From NCBI GenBank assembly GCA_018648445.1, contig JABGRG010000004.1:40770-83951 (forward strand): DNA of 43,182 nt. Direction: 5' to 3'. Both the position numbers and the translations under genes were made by a program. Under the pieces are notes generated by a model, which made no database searches, had not been told where the DNA came from, and worked only from the letters and a program-made list of their open reading frames with translations. Shown one piece after another: positions 35,356-43,182 of this stretch (its first letter is position 1; each line of letters starts with the position of its first letter). This DNA is from Rhodospirillales bacterium. GTDB taxonomy: Bacteria > Pseudomonadota > Alphaproteobacteria > Rhodospirillales_A > JACZKS01.

Positions 35356-35541
35356 CTCGGTTTTTGTAAGCGTTGTTGGAATAACACTGCCGCTGGGTGA
35401 TCGCAAGGCCATGAAGAAGGCCCCGAGGGCGCGTTCAGGCCATGGTTTCCGAACGGGGTTATTCACGCTATTATGCCGACAAATCTTGGCAGGCGTGCGA
35501 CCCATGTGGGAAATATTGGTTTATCGTTTGGTGGTTTGGAT

Positions 35542-36642
35542 ATGACGGACGGTCAGTCTCAGAAACCCCTCGTCTACATTCTTGGCGGGAACGACGAGTA
35601 CCGTGAGGAACTCTCACAATCCCTCGCTAGCATGTATGTGGTCAAGGCGTTCAAAAACGCGACGGAAGGACAGTTCGCCTGTTCCGTCGCCATGCCGGTC
35701 GCACTGGTTATCGACGAGCTCATCCAGCCCAAAGGGGGCGCCAATTTCATTTCGCTGGTTCGGGGAGACGAAAGAACCCGGCTCCTTCCCGTCGTATTCA
35801 CGGTGAGCAAGAATAACGGCGAGGCCGTGGCTGAGGCGCGCTCCAGTGGTGGTGTCGTCGTTCTCGGCAAACCATACCGGCGTAGTTCCCTGATTCAGGC
35901 AATGGCCGAAGGTGTAAATATTGGTGTCGAGGCCGAGTGGGAAAAGATCGAGCCCACGCAGCGTCTGGCCCTGAAAAACACGGTGACGTCGTTCAACCAT
36001 ATTGCCGAATTGATCGAGGCCGGGGAACCGTTGCCTTATGGCGAGGTCCGGGAAAGCTGCGGACCACTGGTCGACGCCATTGCCAGCGATAACTACAAGG
36101 ATATCCTGCGCGGGGTGCGCAGCCACGACAACTATTCTTACGTTCACTCTCTGCGCGTGGCGACCTTCCTGGGCCTATTCGGCAAAGTGCTTGGCATCAA
36201 GGGCGAAGATCTGACGACCCTGACCACTGCCGGCCTGCTGCACGATGTCGGGAAAATGTCGATCCCGCCATTGGTCTTGAACAAACCTGGCAAGCTGACC
36301 GAAGACGAGTTTTTGGTCATGAAGTCACATGTGAACTTCACCATCGACAAGCTTGATCATTCAGAAGATATCGCCCGCGGAGTCCTGATCATCGCCAGCC
36401 AGCACCACGAAAAATTGGACGGCACCGGGTATCCCTACGGCCTTAAGGGAAACCAGCTAAATCGATTGGCGCGCATGGCGTCGATCATCGACATCTTCAG
36501 CGCCATCACCGACCGCCGCGTCTACAAAGACCCGGTGCCGCCGGAACGCGCACTGGAGATTATGGCCAATATGGAGGCTCAGCTCGACCAGCCGCTTCTG
36601 GCAGCGTTCCGCGAAATGCTGCTGGACGCCGGGACGTATTAG
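35542..36642 (+). CDS. Response regulator with HD-GYP c-di-GMP phosphodiesterase domain
   Basis: The 366-aa protein has an N-terminal receiver (about residues 10-125), with phospho-acceptor Asp58 in 'LVIDEL' and Lys110 in 'LGKPYR'. An HD-GYP domain follows (about 185-366): His202, His234-Asp235 in 'LLHDVGK', His263, His288-His289 and the GYP tripeptide at 296-298 in 'LDGTGYPYG'. HD-GYP enzymes hydrolyse cyclic-di-GMP to GMP. It is soluble. Its cognate kinase is not adjacent; either hybrid kinase in the window could be considered, but nothing shows this. The start at 35542 is preferred to 35473 because it opens directly into the receiver. Confidence 0.92.
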   Translation: MTDGQSQKPLVYILGGNDEYREELSQSLASMYVVKAFKNATEGQFACSVAMPVALVIDELIQPKGGANFISLVRGDERTRLLPVVFTVSKNNGEAVAEARSSGGVVVLGKPYRRSSLIQAMAEGVNIGVEAEWEKIEPTQRLALKNTVTSFNHIAELIEAGEPLPYGEVRESCGPLVDAIASDNYKDILRGVRSHDNYSYVHSLRVATFLGLFGKVLGIKGEDLTTLTTAGLLHDVGKMSIPPLVLNKPGKLTEDEFLVMKSHVNFTIDKLDHSEDIARGVLIIASQHHEKLDGTGYPYGLKGNQLNRLARMASIIDIFSAITDRRVYKDPVPPERALEIMANMEAQLDQPLLAAFREMLLDAGTY

Positions 36643-36758
36643 AGAGCTTCCGACAGAGCCGTCGCGGGGTATTAATCTTGTCTCGCGTTCGGTATCGTTG
36701 TTGACCGTCCCGGGTTACGGATGCTGGACGGTGTTCCCGGGCGACAGGATGATATGCG

Positions 36759-37640
36759 ATGCGGCAGCAAAAACTCGAAACGATCATTTGGCTGGCCCGC
36801 CTGGGGAGTTTTCGCGCCGTAGCCGAGCGTCTCAATATTACGCAGGCCGCGATTTCGCAGCGGGTGGCGTCGATGGAACGCGAGCTTGGCGCAAAGTTGT
36901 TCGAACGCAGCACCCGGGGGCTGAAACTGACGCCCGAAGGGGCGACCGTTCTTTCCTATGCCGAGCGCATTGTCGATTTGTCGGCGGAAATGCAAATTCA
37001 GGTCACCAACCCTTCCGCCTATGTGGGCACCATCCGCATGGGGGCGGTCGAAACGTTGGTACATGTATGGCTGCACCGACTGCTCGAACGGATTCACGAG
37101 ACTTATCCAGGCGTCACGATCGAGCTTACAGTCGACACATCGGTGGTCCTGCGCGAGGCCGTTGCCAATGGCAAGCTGGATCTTGCCATGCTGCTATCCC
37201 CCGGCGATGTGCCGGGCCTGATCAAGCGGGAAATCTGTTCCTATTCGTTGGCCTGGGCAGCCAGCCCCCGTCTTGGCCTTGCGGGAAAGAGGCTGACCGT
37301 TGGTGAGTTGGCCAAACTACCGATTATCACGTTTCCCAAACGATCCGCCCCTTACAATATGATCAAGGACCTGTTCCGCGGGCGGAATTTGCCGCCGGTG
37401 CGTCTAAACGCATCGGGGTCTTTGTCGACAACCATTCGGTTGGCTGTGAACGGAATGGGGGTTAGCATGTTGCCGCCGATCACCATTGAGCGCGAGTTGA
37501 AGGAAGGCCTTCTTCATGTGTTCGAGACCGATTTCTCACCGCCCGAACTGCATTACACTTCAATTTATCCCGCAACTCCTCTCAATCCACTTGCCGAGAT
37601 AATTTCGGACATGGCGCGATCCATCGCCACCGGCGCATAA
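36759..37640 (+). CDS. LysR family transcriptional regulator
   Basis: The 293-aa protein has an N-terminal winged helix-turn-helix ('FRAVAERLNITQAAISQRVASMERELGAKLFERSTRGLKLTPEGATVLSYA' over about residues 18-70) and a type 2 periplasmic-binding-like effector domain (about 90-290). LysR regulators usually control nearby genes through T-N11-A boxes in response to a small molecule. It lies immediately upstream of the TRAP operon in the same direction and is the best candidate regulator of it. It is also the best candidate for the shared element at 34334 and 37680. A purine-rich AGGA precedes the ATG by about nine bases. Confidence 0.95.
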   Translation: MRQQKLETIIWLARLGSFRAVAERLNITQAAISQRVASMERELGAKLFERSTRGLKLTPEGATVLSYAERIVDLSAEMQIQVTNPSAYVGTIRMGAVETLVHVWLHRLLERIHETYPGVTIELTVDTSVVLREAVANGKLDLAMLLSPGDVPGLIKREICSYSLAWAASPRLGLAGKRLTVGELAKLPIITFPKRSAPYNMIKDLFRGRNLPPVRLNASGSLSTTIRLAVNGMGVSMLPPITIERELKEGLLHVFETDFSPPELHYTSIYPATPLNPLAEIISDMARSIATGA

Positions 37641-37679
37641 TCGGATGTGATTAGTAACAAAAACTTATCAATAACTATA

Positions 37680-37694
37680 AATATTAGTAAGTAG
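37680..37694 (+). promoter_or_regulatory. Shared 15-base element, copy 2
   Basis: AATATTAGTAAGTAG, 102 bases before the TRAP binding-protein start, differs from the copy upstream of the amidohydrolase at one base. ATTAGTAAGTAGAAT, overlapping it, has a T-N11-A dyad (ATT...AAT), fitting a LysR-type box. Confidence 0.6.
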
Positions 37695-37796
37695 AATTAA
37701 TCACCGTTCCGGGTTATCCTTTTCTTGTCGAGTATGCCGGGAAACGTCCGGCGACGGGGTGGTTTGCGCCCCGAACAATTTTGTTGGGAGGATATT

Positions 37797-38798
37797 ATGT
37801 CCATTATCCGGAGCTTCCGGCGTGCAGCATCCGCCACCGTTTCCCTGTCGGCAGTTGCCGCCGTATCGCTGTTATTCGCCGCAAACGCAGGTGCGGCAGA
37901 CAAGGTTATCAAGTTCGGTCACGTTCTTCAGCCCGATCACCCCTACCACAAGATGGCGCTGAAGTTTAAGGATGAAGTCGAAGCCCGCAACGTGGGCCTC
38001 GAAGTCAAGATTTTCCCGGCCAGCCAACTAGGCAACGAAAGCACCCTGATTGAAGGGTTGCAGATCGGCAGCGTCGACGTATCGACCATTACGTCGGCTG
38101 TTACGGCCAATTTCGTTCCCGATTTTCAGGTCTTTAGTCTACCGTTTATTTTCCGCAACGCGGGCCACCTTTTCCGCGTTATGGATAGCGAAATCGGCGA
38201 CAAGATGGCCGAGAAGATGCTGGGTGCCGGTCTGGTCAAACTGGGCTACGGTTACGGAGGAACGCGTGATCTTTACACCCACAAGGCCGTTCGAAATCTG
38301 GGCGACCTCAAGGGCCTGAAGATCCGCACCATGAAAACGACGGCCATCATTGATACGTGGAACGCGTTGGGCGCCATCGCCACCCCGATCGCATGGCCTG
38401 ACGTGCCGGTTAGCCTCAAGCAGAAACTTATCGACGGCGGTGAGGGAACGGGCGTCAGCTATCGGTCCATGACCTTCTACAAGGACGCCAAATACTTCAC
38501 GCGCCTGGCCTATATCTTCAGCTGGCACAACTTCATGATGTCGAAGAAGATTTTCGACGGCCTTACGCCCGTTCAGCAGAGGGCTGTGAAGGATGCCGGA
38601 AAGATCGCCGAAGTATATGAACGCAAGGTCTTCCTCGATCAGGAAGCCGCACTGTTTGAAGAATTGAAGGGTAAGGGGGCTGAAATTATCGTTCCCGCCG
38701 ACCGTGCAAAATGGGTCGAAACCATCAGTTTCGTCTACGATAGTAATGCCGCCAAAGTCGGCGGTCGTGATCGCATCGATATGGTGTTGAACTTCTAA
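37797..38798 (+). CDS. TRAP transporter substrate-binding protein (DctP family)
   Basis: The 333-aa periplasmic protein starts with a signal peptide (residues 1-34, cleavage near 'NAGAA'). The DctP-type ligand-binding fold follows ('VIKFGHVLQPDHPYHKMALKFKDEVEARN' near residue 37, then 'IFPASQLGNE', 'LKGLKIRT' with Arg177 as the carboxylate-binding arginine, and 'KQKLIDGGEG'). It should bind a carboxylate-containing ligand; which one is not identifiable. GGGAGG stands five bases upstream of the ATG. The membrane subunits follow in the same direction. The upstream region carries the shared 15-base element and the LysR gene. Confidence 0.96.
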   Translation: MSIIRSFRRAASATVSLSAVAAVSLLFAANAGAADKVIKFGHVLQPDHPYHKMALKFKDEVEARNVGLEVKIFPASQLGNESTLIEGLQIGSVDVSTITSAVTANFVPDFQVFSLPFIFRNAGHLFRVMDSEIGDKMAEKMLGAGLVKLGYGYGGTRDLYTHKAVRNLGDLKGLKIRTMKTTAIIDTWNALGAIATPIAWPDVPVSLKQKLIDGGEGTGVSYRSMTFYKDAKYFTRLAYIFSWHNFMMSKKIFDGLTPVQQRAVKDAGKIAEVYERKVFLDQEAALFEELKGKGAEIIVPADRAKWVETISFVYDSNAAKVGGRDRIDMVLNF

Positions 38799-38887
38799 CT
38801 TCCCTCGGCGAGGTGTCTGTGGCCATAAGCTGCCGGCACCTCGTTTATTTCCATATCCGGCCAATCCGTCGTGCGGAGCCCTTGTCC

Positions 38888-39406
38888 ATGAAATACCTGT
38901 CGACACCCCATCCAATGGAATTGAAGGCTCGTGCCGTTCTGCTGCGCGCGGAGTCGGTAATTGCGTCCGTTGCCATGGTCATGATGGTCACTGCCATAGG
39001 CCTCCAGGTGTCGGCCAGATTTCTATTCGAGAAGGCCCTGACCTGGACCGACGAGGTGGCCGTATTTTCGTTTGTTTGGGTGGCCATGGTAGGCGCAGCA
39101 ATCGTTATCGAGACCCGCGGGGCCCATTTGATCGATTATTTTGTTAAGAAGTTTTCAATGCCGATCCAGCGCGCGATCAACGTTTTGATCTTCATGATCC
39201 TGATGAGTACGCTGGGCGTTCTCATTGTTTATGGGATCGATATTACGGCGGTAGTCGACAATCAGCGGTCCTCGGTCATGGGCTTAAGAATGTCGTTTGT
39301 TTACGGCGCGATGCCGTTTGCGGCGACATTGATGGTGATATCGCTGGCCTTTGACTGGCGGCTCTACCTGGGCGCGCCCTCGAGCGCGAACGAGGGAGAC
39401 GCCTGA
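38888..39406 (+). CDS. TRAP transporter small permease (DctQ family)
   Basis: The 172-aa protein has four hydrophobic helices and the DctQ pattern 'ALTWTDEVAVFSFVWVAMVGAAIVIETRGAHLIDYF' across about residues 44-80. It forms the small membrane subunit of the TRAP carrier. The ATG at 38888 follows GGAG by nine bases; an in-frame start at 38813 adds 25 residues unlike the family. Its stop overlaps the next start as TGATG. Confidence 0.93.
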   Translation: MKYLSTPHPMELKARAVLLRAESVIASVAMVMMVTAIGLQVSARFLFEKALTWTDEVAVFSFVWVAMVGAAIVIETRGAHLIDYFVKKFSMPIQRAINVLIFMILMSTLGVLIVYGIDITAVVDNQRSSVMGLRMSFVYGAMPFAATLMVISLAFDWRLYLGAPSSANEGDA

Positions 39407-40680
39407 TGGCCGAGGTTCTTTTCATCACGTTTGCATTGTGCCTGGTTTTCTCCGTCCCGGTCGTCTTTGCGCTGGTTATTAGCTGCATTGCAGCGGTGGT
39501 TTGGGGCGGCGACCTTCCGCTTATGCTGGTGCCACAAAAAATCGTCGCGGGCATCAATTCGTACCCGCTTCTGGCCGTCCCCTTATTTATCATTTTCGGC
39601 GAGATCATTAATCGCGGCGGCATCGGCCGGCGCATCGTTGACTTTTCTCAAGCTCTGGTCGGCTGGATCACCGGCGGCCTCGCCCACGCCAATATCGTCG
39701 CCAGTATGTTTTTCGGCGGCATTTCCGGATCGGCCACCGCCGATAGCGCGGCCATTGGCTCGGTGATGATTCCAGCCATGAAACGCGGCGGGTATCCGGT
39801 CGCGTTCTCCGTCGCGGTAACCTGCACCTCGTCGATCATCGGAATCATCATTCCGCCGAGCGTCGATTTGATCCTCTATGGCTGGATCAGCAACACGCCC
39901 ATGGACGAACTGTTCGCGGGTGGAATTATTCCCGGAGTATTCATCGGCGGTAGCCTGATGGTGGTTTCCTATATTATCGCAAAGAAACACAATTACGGTG
40001 TTCGCGAGCCGTTTACCGTTACCCAGCTTCGGCGCACCACCATCGAAACTTTTCCGGCGTTGTTGATGCCTGCAATCATCGTCGGCGGCATCCTTGGCGG
40101 CATATTCACCGTTACCGAGGCAGCGGCCGTTTCGATCATGTACGGCCTGCTGGTTACCATGGGGTATTACCGGGAACTGAAGCTGAAAGACTTCCCGGCC
40201 CTGTTCATGGGGTCGGCAAAAACCATTGGTCAGGTTCTGTTTTTGCTGGGCGGGGCCAAGGCGTTCGCCTACATCATGACCATCGAACAGGTGCCGCACA
40301 GCGTAACCGAAACGTTGTTGACGACCCTGCCCTCGCCGCATTTCTTTGCACTTAATGTCATCATTGTTTGCCTGATCGTCGGGCTGTTCCTGACCCCGGC
40401 CATCGCCACCATCATCCTGACACCTATACTGTTCCCGGCGGCCCAGCAGTTTGGGTTGGACCCGGTCCATTTCGGCCTGATGCTGGTTTCCGGTCTGGCC
40501 CTGGGCCACGTTACGCCGCCGGTCGGCCTGACGCTTTTGATTGGGGCCAGCATCGGTAAGGTCACGGTCGAAGAATTGATGCGGCCGCTGCTTCCCTTCT
40601 TCGCGATGCTGGTTGTGACCGTTCTGATCATTGCGTACGTGCCCGCGATAACGTTGTTTATTCCGGGATTGATGCGATGA
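39406..40680 (+). CDS. TRAP transporter large permease (DctM family)
   Basis: The 424-aa protein has about 12 membrane helices and DctM features: 'PLFIIFGEIINRGGIGRRIVDFSQALVGWITGGLAHANIVASMFFGGISGSATADSA' across about residues 61-116, 'IGIIIPPSVDLILYG' near 145 and 'HVTPPVGLTLLIG' near 372. It drives sodium-coupled import together with DctQ and the binding protein. The ATG overlaps the small-permease stop by one base and its own stop overlaps the following enzyme (ATGA), giving a coupled PQM-enzyme operon. Confidence 0.96.
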   Translation: MAEVLFITFALCLVFSVPVVFALVISCIAAVVWGGDLPLMLVPQKIVAGINSYPLLAVPLFIIFGEIINRGGIGRRIVDFSQALVGWITGGLAHANIVASMFFGGISGSATADSAAIGSVMIPAMKRGGYPVAFSVAVTCTSSIIGIIIPPSVDLILYGWISNTPMDELFAGGIIPGVFIGGSLMVVSYIIAKKHNYGVREPFTVTQLRRTTIETFPALLMPAIIVGGILGGIFTVTEAAAVSIMYGLLVTMGYYRELKLKDFPALFMGSAKTIGQVLFLLGGAKAFAYIMTIEQVPHSVTETLLTTLPSPHFFALNVIIVCLIVGLFLTPAIATIILTPILFPAAQQFGLDPVHFGLMLVSGLALGHVTPPVGLTLLIGASIGKVTVEELMRPLLPFFAMLVVTVLIIAYVPAITLFIPGLMR

Positions 40681-41528
40681 GCAGACTAGAAATCGTCTCG
40701 TGGAATATTCAGGCTGGTCGGGGGGGCGACGGCTGCGTCGACCTTGATCGCATTGCCAACACCGTGCGGGAATTTGGCGAGCCGGATATTATCTGTTTTC
40801 AGGAAGTTGCCCGTCATATGCCCGGCGTGACGGGCGGCGCGGATGTGGATCAGGCGGCGGAACTGAGCGCGAGATATTCGGATTTCGAAGCCGTATTCAG
40901 GCCGTCGGTCGACTTGGGACAACGCCAGTTTGGGTGCATGATTTTTTCGCGCTTTCCGGTTCTGCAAATCCGCAATCATTTGTTGCCGAGACCCAGCGTC
41001 GGGGAACCGCGCAGCATGCAGCGCCAGGCATTGGAAGCGACGATTGACGTGCCCGGCGGACCACTACGCGTGACGACGACCCATCTCGAATTCAACTCAT
41101 CGCGCCATCAGGACGTTCAGGTTAATCGCCTTCGTGAAATTCATCGGGATGCAAGTCGGCGGGCCAAAGGGAAAAACGTGGAACTGACGGCTGGACAGTC
41201 GCCCTATTACGAACCGCCATCCGCCGAAATGGCGGTGGCTTGCGGCGATTTCAATTTTGTTCCTGAAAGCAACATGCACGAACACTTTGTCGCAGAATTT
41301 ACGGATGGCGCGTCAGCGTTAGTTGACGCCTGGGAAGCGCGCTACGCGGGCACACCTCATCCCGACACCTGTGGAATTTCGGACCGCAATCAATGGCCGC
41401 AAGGGCCCCATTGCCGCGATTTCTTTTTTGTGACCGACCTTCTGGCCCAACGAATATCGACGGTAGACGTCAACCAACACACAGAGGCGTCGGATCACCA
41501 ACCAATCCGTATCGTGTTCGAAGAATAG
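40677..41528 (+). CDS. Endonuclease/exonuclease/phosphatase (EEP) family enzyme
   Basis: The 283-aa soluble protein carries the EEP-fold motifs: 'VSWNIQAG' (residues 7-14), 'ICFQEV' (about 39-44, catalytic Glu43), 'THLEFNSSRHQDVQVNRL' (about 138-155), 'ACGDFNFVPES' (about 188-198) and 'TEASDHQPIRI' (C-terminal His-Asp). These are Mg-dependent phosphodiesterases or phosphatases acting on nucleic acids, inositol phosphates or lipids; substrate is unknown. No signal peptide is seen. It overlaps the TRAP large permease gene by 4 bases (ATGA), so it is probably translated with the transporter and may act on its substrate or its signalling. Confidence 0.88.
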   Translation: MSRLEIVSWNIQAGRGGDGCVDLDRIANTVREFGEPDIICFQEVARHMPGVTGGADVDQAAELSARYSDFEAVFRPSVDLGQRQFGCMIFSRFPVLQIRNHLLPRPSVGEPRSMQRQALEATIDVPGGPLRVTTTHLEFNSSRHQDVQVNRLREIHRDASRRAKGKNVELTAGQSPYYEPPSAEMAVACGDFNFVPESNMHEHFVAEFTDGASALVDAWEARYAGTPHPDTCGISDRNQWPQGPHCRDFFFVTDLLAQRISTVDVNQHTEASDHQPIRIVFEE

Positions 41529-41539
41529 GGCGCTCGTCC

Positions 41540-42598
41540 TCAACCGAGACGGCGCGTTCCTTCGCCTTCCAGAAAATACAGCTGCTTCGTGCCGAACCCC
41601 TTGATTTCGAAGTCACCCCTTTCGGTGAAAACGAAGTCGTCCTTTATGGTTTCGTAGGTTTCCTTGCACAGCGTAATTTTCATGGGCTCGGACATGGATT
41701 CCATGCGAGCGGCAAGATTTACGCCGGGCCCGAACAGGTCGTAGACGTACTTCTGCACGCCAACCAGCGATCCGATCACCGGGCCGGTGTTTATGCCGAT
41801 GCGGCACGTCCACTGGTGTGAGTGGGCTGTGTTGCGCCGTTCAAGATAGCGCCGCATGCGAAGCGCCACTTTCGCGATGTTTTGGGTATGATCGGGGCTT
41901 GGGTCGGGCAACCCGGAAATGGCCATGTATGAATCGCCGACCGTGCGCAGGCGCTCGCAATTGAACATTTCGACGATGCGGTCGAAGGCCGAGAAAATGT
42001 CATTCAGTTCGGAAACCAGCGCGCCCGGATCGTGCGAAATGGCCATGTTCGTGAAGCCGACGAAATCCAGCATCAATATGGAGGCCGCGTCAAATCGTTG
42101 CGGCGTCGTCGTCCCGTAATCCTTCAGTTCCTCGTAAACGGTCTTGGGCATGATGTTCAGCAGCAACCGCTCAACCCGGGCCTTTTCGCGCTCCAGTTCC
42201 TTGGTGCGCCGTTCGGCGATGCCCGAATAGGATTCAAGCATGTATTCGGCCTGGCGTTCCTTCGATACGTCGTAGCACTCGACAAGAACCGTCGGCGGGT
42301 CCGTCTCGGCGATCTTCGAAACGCTCAGGCGAAAAGGCGTTCGCCGTCCTTCGCCCTTTGTTTCGCCTTCCAGCTTGTAATTCCGCCCGCTCTCCATGCG
42401 GGAAACTGCGGCTGCCGCATCAAAGCCGGGGATGCGTTGCGGTATCGGGGCATCGACATCCTCTTCACTGGGAAACCACTGGAAAAATTTGGCGTTCTCG
42501 AAGGAAACCGTCCAATCTCCGGCGTCCGCAATGGCAATGCCGACGCCGATGTTTCGCAACAGGTTTACGGCATCGACGCCCGCTTGAAGCTCAGACAT
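41540..42598 (-). CDS. PAS-linked class III adenylate/guanylate cyclase
   Basis: The 352-aa soluble protein begins with a PAS-like sensor (about residues 12-112). A coiled-coil linker follows with 'ERLLLNIMPKTVYEELKD' (about 143-160), typical of HNOB/soluble-cyclase linkers. The class III cyclase domain (about 168-345) keeps metal Asp178 ('LMLDFVGF') and Asp222 ('VGDSYM'), and catalytic Asn294 and Arg298 ('VNLAAR'). The purine-recognition pair is Arg218 and Asp287 ('YDLFG'), closer to adenylate than to guanylate cyclases. The ATG at 42598 follows GGGGG by five bases. The truncated-haemoglobin gene lies only nine bases upstream (stop at 42608), suggesting an operon for gas-responsive signalling. 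Confidence 0.92.
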   Translation of the reverse strand: MSELQAGVDAVNLLRNIGVGIAIADAGDWTVSFENAKFFQWFPSEEDVDAPIPQRIPGFDAAAAVSRMESGRNYKLEGETKGEGRRTPFRLSVSKIAETDPPTVLVECYDVSKERQAEYMLESYSGIAERRTKELEREKARVERLLLNIMPKTVYEELKDYGTTTPQRFDAASILMLDFVGFTNMAISHDPGALVSELNDIFSAFDRIVEMFNCERLRTVGDSYMAISGLPDPSPDHTQNIAKVALRMRRYLERRNTAHSHQWTCRIGINTGPVIGSLVGVQKYVYDLFGPGVNLAARMESMSEPMKITLCKETYETIKDDFVFTERGDFEIKGFGTKQLYFLEGEGTRRLG

Positions 42599-42607
42599 CT
42601 CCACCCC

Positions 42608-42970
42608 CTACCCTTTTGCGACAATCAGATGCCGCCGTCCGGTAACCCCCGCGCCGATCTCGTCCACATCCTCCTTGGCGAAATCAAACTCTTCCAGCGT
42701 TTCGCACAGGATGCGGGCCATGGCGTCGAAGGCCTCGTTGTCGATGCCCAAATGTGCGTGAACCCGCTGTAACGCTTCGTCGCTGTAACTCACCGGGCCG
42801 CCCATCAACTGGGCGATGAACTTGATCTGGTGATCCATCAGGCGGCGCATGTCCACGTCTGCGAAATAGTCGGCGACGATGGGCTCGTCCAGCATGCGCT
42901 CATAAAATTCAGAAACCACGCGGCTGATTTTTGCAAATCCTCCATAGCGTTCGAATATGGTTCGAGCCAT
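42608..42970 (-). CDS. Group 1 truncated haemoglobin
   Basis: The 120-aa globin shows the truncated-haemoglobin pattern: 'YGGFAKISRVVSEFYERMLDEPIVADYF' (about residues 9-36; Tyr23 at the distal B10 position), 'DHQIKFIAQLMGGP' (46-59) and the proximal haem ligand His71 in 'RVHAHLGID'. It binds O2, NO or CO reversibly at haem; group 1 proteins often have NO-dioxygenase activity. It is cytosolic, with no signal peptide. The gene immediately precedes the PAS cyclase on the same strand, nine bases apart. Length and motifs are complete. Confidence 0.92.
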   Translation of the reverse strand: MARTIFERYGGFAKISRVVSEFYERMLDEPIVADYFADVDMRRLMDHQIKFIAQLMGGPVSYSDEALQRVHAHLGIDNEAFDAMARILCETLEEFDFAKEDVDEIGAGVTGRRHLIVAKG

Positions 42971-43127
42971 TTCCTCAATCTCCGAAAAGAATGCGTTACA
43001 TAATCATTTGGATTCGAAAGGAATCCCCCGTGGGTTTGCAAATGGCGCGTCGCGCCTAAGGAAACAAGTACAACCGCACGCGGTGACGGCATGACGGTGG
43101 CCGGGGCGTAACCCATAAACCACCCCG

Positions 43128-43182
43128 CTAACTTTCATCCCCGGCGATCAGGGGCCACAGCAGGGCTCCCAATTCGGGGCCG
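43128..43182 (-). CDS. C-terminus of an unidentified gene, running off the right edge
   Basis: The reverse strand reads 'GPELGALLWPLIAGDES' to a TAG at 43130-43128. The frame is open to the window edge. Seventeen residues are too few to name the protein; the hydrophobic run followed by an acidic end is all that can be seen. Between it and the globin (42971-43127) lies only a probable promoter region. Confidence 0.45.
   Translation of the reverse strand, partial: GPELGALLWPLIAGDES

Noticed and set aside
39583..40509. A 308-codon reverse frame opposite the TRAP large permease
   Set aside because: The composition is Gln/Asp/Arg-rich as expected for an antisense shadow of a membrane protein, with no recognisable motif.

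Overview
The window looks like chromosome of a GC-rich alphaproteobacterium, most plausibly a Rhodospirillales-type free-living or aquatic organism. The pointers are an IalB-family protein, an NnrU-family protein, the ubiTUV set for oxygen-independent ubiquinone synthesis, a CHASE2 cyclase with a FecR-like partner, a TRAP transporter, tRNA genes with encoded CCA ends, and frequent ATGA/TGATG gene overlaps. I see no phage, insertion sequence, CRISPR array or rRNA. The taxonomic placement is inference from gene content only.

Layout. 1-5352: 5' part of rlmN (reverse), a class III aminotransferase with an odd four-cysteine insert, a 421-base gap, and a large CHASE3/HAMP/PAS/PAS hybrid histidine kinase with two receivers (reverse). 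5476-6876: an IalB-like secreted protein and a TrmH-like RNA methyltransferase separated by a nested palindromic element. 6955-13879: a quinone-oxidoreductase-like MDR enzyme and a SAM methyltransferase; an EamA/MFS exporter pair (reverse); a second EamA transporter; pterin carbinolamine dehydratase; a small zincin; and two small conserved-looking proteins. 14108-15870: tRNA-Ala(CGC), then a tightly packed yggT-yggU-folD operon.

15894-27957: a perfect 16-bp inverted repeat, an nnrU-family gene, a likely Fur box, feoA-feoB-feoC-like, lepA, a hybrid kinase with a pseudo-receiver and an HPt domain, a membrane protein, ubiT-ubiU-ubiV, and a cytidylate-kinase-like protein. Iron(II) uptake, anaerobic ubiquinone synthesis, NnrU and a truncated haemoglobin together suggest a low-oxygen or facultatively anaerobic life style.

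28150-34112: tRNA-Ser(GGA), then the most unusual locus. Read on the reverse strand, it is a secreted FecR-like protein, a 1016-residue ABC-transporter-like protein and a CHASE2 membrane cyclase. The ABC-like protein carries degenerate ATPase motifs, a large insert inside its ATPase domain and a C-terminal cyclic-nucleotide-binding domain. The order and the 2-base spacing suggest a unit in which an envelope-sensing cyclase makes a nucleotide that controls a transporter-like protein.

34441-41528: an amidohydrolase, a receiver/HD-GYP protein, a LysR regulator, and a TRAP transporter operon (P, Q, M) whose last gene is coupled to an endonuclease/exonuclease/phosphatase-fold enzyme. A 15-base element (14/15 identical) lies upstream of both the amidohydrolase and the TRAP operon and may tie them into one regulon. 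41540-42970: a PAS-class III cyclase directly behind a truncated haemoglobin, a possible gas-to-cyclic-nucleotide relay. The last 55 bases hold the C-terminus of an unidentified reverse-strand gene.
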